From: JAGXQV01 sp964527565
GTDB taxonomy: Bacteria; Pseudomonadota; Gammaproteobacteria; Burkholderiales; Sulfuricellaceae
Assembly: GCA_964527565.1 (NCBI GenBank)
Contig: CAZGOY010000012.1
Span: forward strand, 1-64,000
Reading direction: 5' to 3'
DNA: 64,000 nucleotides
Position numbers and translations under genes: made by a program. Positions 58,035-64,000 of this stretch are shown here, one piece after another (positions within the stretch are counted from its first letter, which is position 1; the number at the start of each line of letters is the position of its first letter). Below the pieces are notes generated by a model that did not search any database, was not told where the DNA came from, and was given only the letters and a program-made list of their open reading frames with translations.

Positions 58035-59231
58035 ATGCCCCAGGCGATACAACTCAACCTGCTCCACGACGAGGGGCTGGGCGCTTACAAAGTGCCCGCC
58101 CTGCGCGTGCTCACCGAAATCACCTCCAGTCTGTCCAGTGAGAATAATCTCGATTCGCTGCTGGAGCGTTTTCTCGGCACCATGATCAAGCTGGCGGGCG
58201 CGGATGCGGGCGCGGTGCGCGTGCTGGCGGCGGATGGCGAACATTTGCGGCTGGTCGGTGCCATCGGCCTGCCGCCGGAAGTGGTCGAGTGCGAGCGCTA
58301 CATCCCGCTGGAGTGCGGCGTGTGTGGCGAAGCGGCGCGCGGTGAGCATGCCGTGCACCACGGTGACAGCCACCAGTTGCGCTTCTGTTCGGAACGCACT
58401 TCGCTGTCCTATTTCGGCGAGCGCTGCCAACGCATCATCGCCGTCCCGTTGCGCTACCAGGGCAAGATTCTGGGGGTTTACAACCTGTTCATGGCGACCG
58501 ACGAGCAGGTTCCGGAAGACGTTTCCCTGCTGTTCAACTCGATCAGCGAACATCTCGGCATGGCGCTGGAAAATGCCCGCCTGACGCGGGAAAACCTGCG
58601 CATCACCCTGACCAACGAGCGCCAGATGCTGGCCAACGAGCTACATGATTCGCTGGCACAGACCATGGCCTACATGAACATGCGCCTGTCGTTGCTGCGC
58701 GACGCCATGGAAAACCGCGAACAGGAAAAATCCGACCGCTACCTCAACGACCTGGGGCGCGCTCTCGATTCGGCCTATGCCGAACTGCGCGAGTTGCTGA
58801 CGCAATTCCGCAACCGTATGGACCCGCGCGGTTTGCTGCCGGCTTTGTGGGACATCGCCAGCAGCTATCAGGACCGTACCGGCATCAACCTCGACCTGGA
58901 CAACCGCACGCCGGACATGAGTTTGCCGCCGGATCAGGAAGTGCAGGTTTACCACATCGTCCAGGAAGCCCTGACCAATGCCAGCAAACACTCACACGCC
59001 AAAAACGCCCGCATCGCCATCATGCTGGAAAACGAACAGTATTCCTTCATCGTGGAAGATGACGGCGTCGGCATCACCCAGCCGATCAAGACCGGCGACG
59101 GCATGCACCTGGGGCTGAACATCATGCGCGAGCGCGCCCAGCGCCTGGGCGGCAGCGTGACGGTGGAAACCCGCCCCGAAGGCGGCACCCGGGTAACGCT
59201 GATCTTCCCGGCCAAGGAAAAAACCAAATGA
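58035..59231 (+). CDS. NarX-like soluble histidine kinase with cysteine-rich GAF domain
   Basis: A 398-residue cytosolic kinase. A GAF domain (about 20-175) has five cysteines close together (C86, C94, C97, C118, C131), including CGVCGEAARG. The HisKA_3 domain has H204 in NELHDSLAQTMAYM. The HATPase domain has an N box in EALTNASKHSHA and a G box in DDGVGI. There is no transmembrane part, HAMP or periplasmic domain, unlike NarX. I chose ATG at 58035, preceded by TGGAAA. Its stop overlaps the next start. Context suggests nitrogen-oxide or redox sensing. Confidence 0.9.
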   Translation: MPQAIQLNLLHDEGLGAYKVPALRVLTEITSSLSSENNLDSLLERFLGTMIKLAGADAGAVRVLAADGEHLRLVGAIGLPPEVVECERYIPLECGVCGEAARGEHAVHHGDSHQLRFCSERTSLSYFGERCQRIIAVPLRYQGKILGVYNLFMATDEQVPEDVSLLFNSISEHLGMALENARLTRENLRITLTNERQMLANELHDSLAQTMAYMNMRLSLLRDAMENREQEKSDRYLNDLGRALDSAYAELRELLTQFRNRMDPRGLLPALWDIASSYQDRTGINLDLDNRTPDMSLPPDQEVQVYHIVQEALTNASKHSHAKNARIAIMLENEQYSFIVEDDGVGITQPIKTGDGMHLGLNIMRERAQRLGGSVTVETRPEGGTRVTLIFPAKEKTK

Positions 59232-59905
59232 GCGCTCCCATCCGCGTATTGCTGGTCGATGACCACACCCTGTTCCGCATGGGGTTGTCCGAGTTGCTCG
59301 AACAGCGCGGCATCATCAAGGTGGTCGGCGCCACCGGCAGTCCTGAGGAAGCGCGGCGCATCCTGCGCGAGGAGGCGCCCGACGTGATCATCATGGACTT
59401 GCACATGCCGCCGCTGGATGGTTTGACCCTGTTCCGCCAGTTGCGCCAGGAGGGATTTACCACGCCGACCCTGATGCTGACCGTGAGCAATGCCGAGGAA
59501 GACCTGACCAACGTGCTGCGTGCCGGAGCGCGCGGCTACCTGTTGAAGGACATGGAGCCGGACGACGTGGTGGATGCCATCCAGCGCGCCGCACGCGGCG
59601 AAACCGTGGTGGCGCCGACCATGACCATGAAACTGGTCAAGCTGCTGCAACAGGAGCAGCCCGCCTCCAATCCGGCTTCACTGCTGGAATTGCTGACCCA
59701 GCGCGAACGTGAAATTCTGACCCATCTGGCGCAAGGGGAGAGCAACAAGGTCATCGCGCGCGCGCTGGAAATCAGCCACGATACCGTCAAGTTGCACGTG
59801 CGCCACATTCTGTCGAAACTCAATTTGTCCTCGCGTGTCGAAGCGGCAGTGTTCGCCGTCGAACACAAGCTCAACACGCCAGGTTCCGCCCCGATTACCA
59901 AGTAA
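59228..59905 (+). CDS. NarL-type response regulator
   Basis: A 225-residue regulator. The receiver (1-125) has the acceptor aspartate in VIIMDLHMPPLDG and a lysine in YLLKDM. The LuxR-type HTH (about 155-218) shows LTQREREILTHLAQGESNKVIA and DTVKLHVRHILSKL. The ATG overlaps the kinase stop (ATGA), so they are partners. Targets could include the divergent men operon, the nos genes and cysG; this is inferred from position. Confidence 0.94.
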   Translation: MSAPIRVLLVDDHTLFRMGLSELLEQRGIIKVVGATGSPEEARRILREEAPDVIIMDLHMPPLDGLTLFRQLRQEGFTTPTLMLTVSNAEEDLTNVLRAGARGYLLKDMEPDDVVDAIQRAARGETVVAPTMTMKLVKLLQQEQPASNPASLLELLTQREREILTHLAQGESNKVIARALEISHDTVKLHVRHILSKLNLSSRVEAAVFAVEHKLNTPGSAPITK

Positions 59906-59943
59906 ATTCTTATCCCAAGGCTTTCTGACTATAGGTTTTTCTC

Positions 59944-61374
59944 ATGGACTTTTTCCCCGTATTCCTCGACATCAAGAACAAGCCCTGCTTAGTGGTGGGC
60001 GGCGGCGAAGTGGCGGCCCGCAAGATCGGCATGCTGTTGCAGGCCCAGGCAAAAGTGACGGTGGTTGCGCCGGAACTGTGCGCGACCGTGCAGGAACTGG
60101 CGGCCGCAGGGCGCGTCGATTTCCATTGCACCCGCTTTATCCCGGAATTTCTCGATGAAGCGGTACTGGTGATCGCCGCCACCGACGACCGCACGGTTAA
60201 TGCCGAAGTTTCCGCGACAGCGCAACGCCTGCGCGTTCCGGTCAACGTGGTCGACAACCCGGACCTGTGTTCTTTCATCATGCCCTCAGTGATCGACCGT
60301 TCGCCCATCGTGATCGCCATTTCCAGCGGTGGCGCGGCGCCGGTGCTGGCGCGCACCTTGCGCGCGCGCCTGGAAACCCTCATACCGGCAGCCTATGGCA
60401 GGCTGGGGCAGCTTGCCGGCGCCTTCCGCGAGCAGGTGAAAAAACACTTCACCCGTCCTGCCGACCGGCGCCTGTTCTGGGAAAAAATCCTGCAAGGCCC
60501 GGTGGCGGAAATGGTCTTCGCCGGTCAGGACAAAGATGCCAGGGCTGCGCTTGAAGCGGCGTTGCAGGCTGAATTGGGTGATTCTCCGCCGCGCGGCGAG
60601 GTCTATCTGGTCGGTGGCGGCCCCGGCAATCCCGACCTGCTGACCTTCCGCGCGTTGCGATTGATGCAGCAGGCTGACGTGGTGGTGCATGACCACTTGG
60701 TCGCCTCCGCCGTGCTCGAATTGACGCGCCGTGATGCCGAGCGCATCTACGTCGGCAAGGAACGCGACAACCACACCATGCGCCAGGAGAACATCAACGA
60801 ACTGCTGGTGAAGCTGGCCAAGGAAGGCAAGCGCGTACTGCGCCTGAAAGGCGGAGACCCCTTCATCTTCGGGCGCGGCGGCGAGGAAATCGAAACCCTG
60901 GCGGCCAACGGCGTTCCTTTCCAGGTGGTGCCCGGCATTACCGCCGCTTCTGGCGTATCGTCGTATGCCGGCATCCCGCTGACGCACCGTGACTACGCGC
61001 AATCCTGCGTCTTCGTCACTGGACACCTCAAGGACGGCAACGTCAACCTCGACCTCTCAGGCATTGCCAAGACCAACCAGACCATCGTCATCTACATGGG
61101 GTTGCTGGGGTTGCCGCAGCTGTGCCGGGAACTGGTCAAGCACGGTTTATCGGCCGCAACGCCCGCAGCGATCGTGCAGCAGGGCACCACGCTGAAGCAG
61201 AAGGTCGTCACCGGCACCCTGGAAACCTTGCCTGCCCTGGCCGTGGAAGCACAACTCAAACCGCCCACCCTGATTATCGTCGGCGAAGTGGTCAGACTGC
61301 ACGACAAACTGGCGTGGTTCCATCCAGAGTTGGGTGAAAAGTCGGATTTCATGACCAAGCCCAATCCCGCGTAA
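59944..61374 (+). CDS. cysG: Sirohaem synthase CysG
   Basis: A 476-residue three-function enzyme. The N-terminal half (CysG-B, about 1-205) has the NAD-binding LVVGGGEVAARK near 18 and makes sirohydrochlorin and then sirohaem. The C-terminal half (about 218-460) is uroporphyrinogen III methyltransferase with VGGGPGNPDLLTFRALR, MRQENINELLVKLAKEGK and RLKGGDPFIFGRGGEE. Sirohaem serves sulfite and assimilatory nitrite reductase. Length is close to E. coli CysG (457). Confidence 0.95.
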   Translation: MDFFPVFLDIKNKPCLVVGGGEVAARKIGMLLQAQAKVTVVAPELCATVQELAAAGRVDFHCTRFIPEFLDEAVLVIAATDDRTVNAEVSATAQRLRVPVNVVDNPDLCSFIMPSVIDRSPIVIAISSGGAAPVLARTLRARLETLIPAAYGRLGQLAGAFREQVKKHFTRPADRRLFWEKILQGPVAEMVFAGQDKDARAALEAALQAELGDSPPRGEVYLVGGGPGNPDLLTFRALRLMQQADVVVHDHLVASAVLELTRRDAERIYVGKERDNHTMRQENINELLVKLAKEGKRVLRLKGGDPFIFGRGGEEIETLAANGVPFQVVPGITAASGVSSYAGIPLTHRDYAQSCVFVTGHLKDGNVNLDLSGIAKTNQTIVIYMGLLGLPQLCRELVKHGLSAATPAAIVQQGTTLKQKVVTGTLETLPALAVEAQLKPPTLIIVGEVVRLHDKLAWFHPELGEKSDFMTKPNPA

Positions 61375-61398
61375 TGCCGTGGATGGCACAATAGCTGG

Positions 61399-61809
61399 AT
61401 GAAACCGACCGTTGATCCCCCCGAGCAGGAAAAACTGCGCATCGACAAATGGCTGTGGGCGGCGCGTTTTTTCAAGACGCGTGCCTTGGCGGCCGACGCA
61501 GTCGAGGGCGGCAAGGTGCGCATCAACGAAGTGCGCGTCAAACCGGCCAAAGGGGTGAATGCCGGAGACCGTCTGTATATTCGCCAGGGGCAGCTTGAAT
61601 ATACCGTGACCGTACTGGCTTTGTCGGCGCGGCGCGGCCCGGCCAGCGAAGCGGCCAAGCTGTACCGGGAAAACGAGGACAGTCGTGCAGCGCGCGAAGC
61701 TCTGGCCGCGCAACGCAAGGCCGATGCCGCAGCCGTCGGCGATTTCAAGGGGCGCCCCACCAAGCGCGACCGTCGCCACATCATTCGTTTTATCGAAGAA
61801 CAAGGCTGA
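61399..61809 (+). CDS. hslR: Ribosome-associated heat shock protein Hsp15
   Basis: A 136-residue S4-domain RNA-binding protein. The S4 motif RIDKWLWAARFFKTRALA is near the N-terminus and GGKVRINEVRVKPAKGVN follows. The basic C-terminal tail ends with a helix. It rescues stalled 50S subunits that carry nascent chains. It starts 24 bases after cysG. Confidence 0.93.
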   Translation: MKPTVDPPEQEKLRIDKWLWAARFFKTRALAADAVEGGKVRINEVRVKPAKGVNAGDRLYIRQGQLEYTVTVLALSARRGPASEAAKLYRENEDSRAAREALAAQRKADAAAVGDFKGRPTKRDRRHIIRFIEEQG

Positions 61810-61811
61810 CC

Positions 61812-62693
61812 ATGCAGATATTCACCCGCGCCGCCGAACTGCGCCGGCACCTTGCCGGAAGACAATCCGTCGTTTTCGTGCCGACCATGGGCAATCTGCA
61901 TGAAGGCCATCTGGCTCTGGTTGATTTGGCGCGTCAACACGGCAAGACGGTGGTGGTCAGCATTTTTGTCAATCCGCTGCAATTCGGCCAGAACGAGGAT
62001 TTCGCCGGTTATCCGCGCACGTTCGATGCCGACCGTGCCCGCCTGGAAGGGCTGGCGGATTGTGTTTTTGCACCGGAAGTGACGGAAATGTATCCGGTGG
62101 CCCAGGAAATATTTGTTGAGCCGCCGCCGCTCGCTACGGAACTGTGCGGCGCCTTTCGGCCCGGCCACTTTCGTGGCGTGGCGACGGTGGTGTTGAAATT
62201 GTTCAACCTGGTGCGCCCCGATGTGGCGATATTCGGCAAGAAGGATTACCAACAGCTTGCCGTTATTCGCGCCATGACCGCGCAGCTCAATCTGCCGCTG
62301 ACCATCGTCGGCGCGGAAACTGCGCGTGCGCGGGACGGCCTGGCCCTCAGTTCGCGCAACAGCTACCTGAGCGCGGCGGAACGCACCGAAGCGCCGCGCC
62401 TGTATCGCAATCTCAAACGTCTCGGCGAGCGCTTGTGTGCGGGAGAGCGGGACTTCGCCGCCTTGGAAAACAGCGCGCGCGCCGACCTGGAAAGCCACGG
62501 CTGGCGGGTGGATTATGTTTCCCTGCGCCATGCCTCCACCCTGCGCTGCGCTGCGCCGCAAGACCGCGAGACGGTGGCGCTGGCGGCTGCCTGGCTGGGG
62601 CGCACGCGCCTGATCGACAATCTGGAATTTGTCTTGCCCGGCGCATCCCCTTATAATTCGCCTCCCGACTTTTCCTCAAACTTCCCGGAGTGA
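61812..62693 (+). CDS. panC: Pantothenate synthetase
   Basis: A 293-residue ligase that joins pantoate and beta-alanine using ATP. Signatures are FVPTMGNLHEGHLALV near 25, VSIFVNPLQFGQNED near 53, GKKDYQQLAVIRAM near 145 and the KMSKS-like LSSRNSYLS near 180. It lies 2 bases after hslR and 3 bases before panD. Confidence 0.96.
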   Translation: MQIFTRAAELRRHLAGRQSVVFVPTMGNLHEGHLALVDLARQHGKTVVVSIFVNPLQFGQNEDFAGYPRTFDADRARLEGLADCVFAPEVTEMYPVAQEIFVEPPPLATELCGAFRPGHFRGVATVVLKLFNLVRPDVAIFGKKDYQQLAVIRAMTAQLNLPLTIVGAETARARDGLALSSRNSYLSAAERTEAPRLYRNLKRLGERLCAGERDFAALENSARADLESHGWRVDYVSLRHASTLRCAAPQDRETVALAAAWLGRTRLIDNLEFVLPGASPYNSPPDFSSNFPE

Positions 62694-62696
62694 GCC

Positions 62697-63077
62697 ATGC
62701 AACGACTCATGCTGAAATCCAAGCTGCACCGCGTGACGGTGACCCATTCCGAACTGGATTACGAGGGATCGTGCGCCATCGACGAAACGCTGCTGGATGC
62801 AGCGGATATCCGCGAATACCAGCAGATCGACATCTACAACATCACCAACGGTGAACGCTTCACCACTTATGCTATCCGCGCGCAGCGCGATTCCGGCATC
62901 ATCTCGGTGAATGGCGCGGCCGCGCACAAGGCGGCTCCCGGCGACCTCATCATCATCGCCACTTACGCCATGTATAACGAGCTGGAATTGCAGAAATTCG
63001 AGCCGGATCTGGTTTACGTTGATGAGCACAACCGCATCGTCAACCGCCGCCACCAGATACCTGCGCAGGCGGCCTGA
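62697..63077 (+). CDS. panD: Aspartate 1-decarboxylase
   Basis: A 126-residue proenzyme that makes beta-alanine. It cleaves itself at YEGSCAID (between G24 and S25) to form the pyruvoyl group. Typical parts are SKLHRVTVTHSELDYEGS in the first strand and VNGAAAHKAAPGDLIIIA near 75. It follows panC by 3 bases, so both steps of pantothenate assembly are coupled. Confidence 0.96.
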   Translation: MQRLMLKSKLHRVTVTHSELDYEGSCAIDETLLDAADIREYQQIDIYNITNGERFTTYAIRAQRDSGIISVNGAAAHKAAPGDLIIIATYAMYNELELQKFEPDLVYVDEHNRIVNRRHQIPAQAA

Positions 63078-63149
63078 TTGCTGGAGTTATTGCAGGCTGC
63101 TGGTGTTGTCACCGATGGGGGGTAAATTCGGTTAGAATAGACGCCAGCC

Positions 63150-63920
63150 ATGACTGTCGTCGCCATCTTCAACCAGAAAGGCGGGGTGGGGAAAACCACT
63201 ACCGCTCTTAACCTAGCCGCCGCGCTGGCGAGGCGTGGGCGTACCCCGTTCGGAATCGACCTCGACCCCCAAGCACAGTTCAGTTCCATCTCCGGCATCA
63301 CCGCCAATTCCAGCGACGACACGGTCTACAGCCTGTTCCAGCGCAACCGTCCCCTGCGCGATCTGGTGCGCGAGTCATCCAGCGGAATCGGCATCATTCC
63401 GGCGCATATCGAGTTATCCAAGGTCGATACCCTGTACGGCAAAGGCTATAACGTCGTCAACAAGCTGAACACCGGGCTGCTGGCGGAAAAGCAGGAAGTG
63501 GGAAACGTTCCCTGGGTGATCGATTGTTGCCCGTTGATCGGCGTGTTGTCGCTCAATGCAATTTTCGCCTGCGACGGCCTGATCATCCCCATTTCGGCGG
63601 ACTACCTTTCGACCAAGGGCGCCATCCAGATCGAAAAAACCCTGAAAGCGCTGGAACAGGTATTGAAGCGCCGCGTCAACCGCCGCTATTTGCTGACCCG
63701 TTTTGACGCACGGCGCCGCATGGCTTGGGATGTGGCGCGCCTGGTGGAAGAAAAATTCGGTGCCGAGGTTTGCCGCACGCGCATTGCGGAAAACGTCAGC
63801 CTGGCGGAAAGCCCGTCCGTGAACAAGACGGTGTTCGAGCACGCGCCCAACAGCCGTGGGGCAACGGACTACAATGCCCTGCTCGACGAGTTGATGGAAG
63901 ACGGTTTTATCGCCTCCTGA
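63150..63920 (+). CDS. ParA/Soj-family ATPase
   Basis: A 256-residue deviant-Walker ATPase. The P-loop is KGGVGKTT near residue 10, followed by GIDLDPQAQFS and a Walker B region VIDCCPLIGVL. The usual DCPP appears as DCCP. Such proteins move plasmids, chromosome origins or protein clusters. No ParB gene or parS site is seen before the window ends, so a non-chromosomal cargo such as a chemosensory or carboxysome-like cluster is possible. From 63921 to 64000 no feature is seen. Confidence 0.88.
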   Translation: MTVVAIFNQKGGVGKTTTALNLAAALARRGRTPFGIDLDPQAQFSSISGITANSSDDTVYSLFQRNRPLRDLVRESSSGIGIIPAHIELSKVDTLYGKGYNVVNKLNTGLLAEKQEVGNVPWVIDCCPLIGVLSLNAIFACDGLIIPISADYLSTKGAIQIEKTLKALEQVLKRRVNRRYLLTRFDARRRMAWDVARLVEEKFGAEVCRTRIAENVSLAESPSVNKTVFEHAPNSRGATDYNALLDELMEDGFIAS

Positions 63921-64000
63921 CAGCGCTTGACCGGGCTCATCACGGGCTATTACCGGGAGAGGGTGAAGCAAAAAGGCCGGATTTGAGAAGCGGGAAGCTT

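Noticed and set aside
1..64000. tRNA genes, rRNA genes and CRISPR arrays
   Set aside because: I saw no cloverleaf with a T-loop GTTCRA signature in the gaps, no rRNA sequence, and no regularly spaced direct repeats.

Overview
The window looks like the chromosome of a Gram-negative betaproteobacterium that respires nitrogen oxides, probably a Nitrosomonadales/Sulfuricella-like denitrifier. The pilB-pilC-pilD-coaE-zapD-yacG order, a multifunctional CysG, ZapD, YacG and many hybrid kinases support the broad placement. The genus-level guess is inference from gene content only.

Region 1 (1-12.0 kb) is signal transduction. On the minus strand are a membrane hybrid histidine kinase, a periplasmic thioredoxin-like protein, a PilJ-type/PAS/GGDEF diguanylate cyclase, a lone receiver, and an unusual MerR-type-HTH plus receiver regulator. 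The last is divergent from a translationally coupled operon: receiver, CheC-type phosphatase, PAS-PAS-kinase-receiver-HPt hybrid, and a truncated receiver. A tandem-CBS protein and a class I PPK2 polyphosphate kinase follow, then about 0.9 kb of decayed sequence with insertion-sequence debris.

Region 2 (12.2-22.0 kb) is one plus-strand chemosensory operon of Wsp-like layout: MCP, CheB, CheR-TPR, CheA-receiver, single receiver, HPt-receiver-receiver-GGDEF, CheW, CheW-like. The likely output is cyclic di-GMP.

Region 3 (22.1-34.2 kb) is mostly core: a TumE/TumA toxin-antitoxin pair, fructosamine kinase family protein, trxA, rho, rpmE, an ArnT-like glycosyltransferase, mobA, pilBCD, coaE, a DUF3617 lipid-unrelated secreted protein, zapD and yacG.

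Region 4 (34.2-57.9 kb, minus strand) holds menaquinone genes in two blocks. In the direction of transcription these are menB-menA-tlpA-menC and then, about 17 kb later, ubiE-menE-menF. Between them lie a complete clade II (Sec-type) nitrous oxide reductase cluster (nosZ, two cytochromes c, a nosB-like membrane protein, nosD, nosG, nosH, nosF, nosL, nosY), a one-polypeptide type IIL (MmeI-like) restriction-modification enzyme, and a patchwork of hypothetical genes, transposase debris and a Phd/RelE toxin-antitoxin pair. Three TTGAY-N4-RTCAA palindromes mark likely FNR/DNR control of nosZ and the cytochrome genes. Quinol made by the Men pathway could feed NosG/NosH and the cytochromes. No menD, menH or nosR is seen here.

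Region 5 (57.9-64.0 kb, plus strand) has a soluble NarX-like kinase with a cysteine-rich GAF domain, its NarL-type regulator, cysG (sirohaem), hslR, panC, panD and a ParA-family ATPase. No tRNA, rRNA or CRISPR array was seen.
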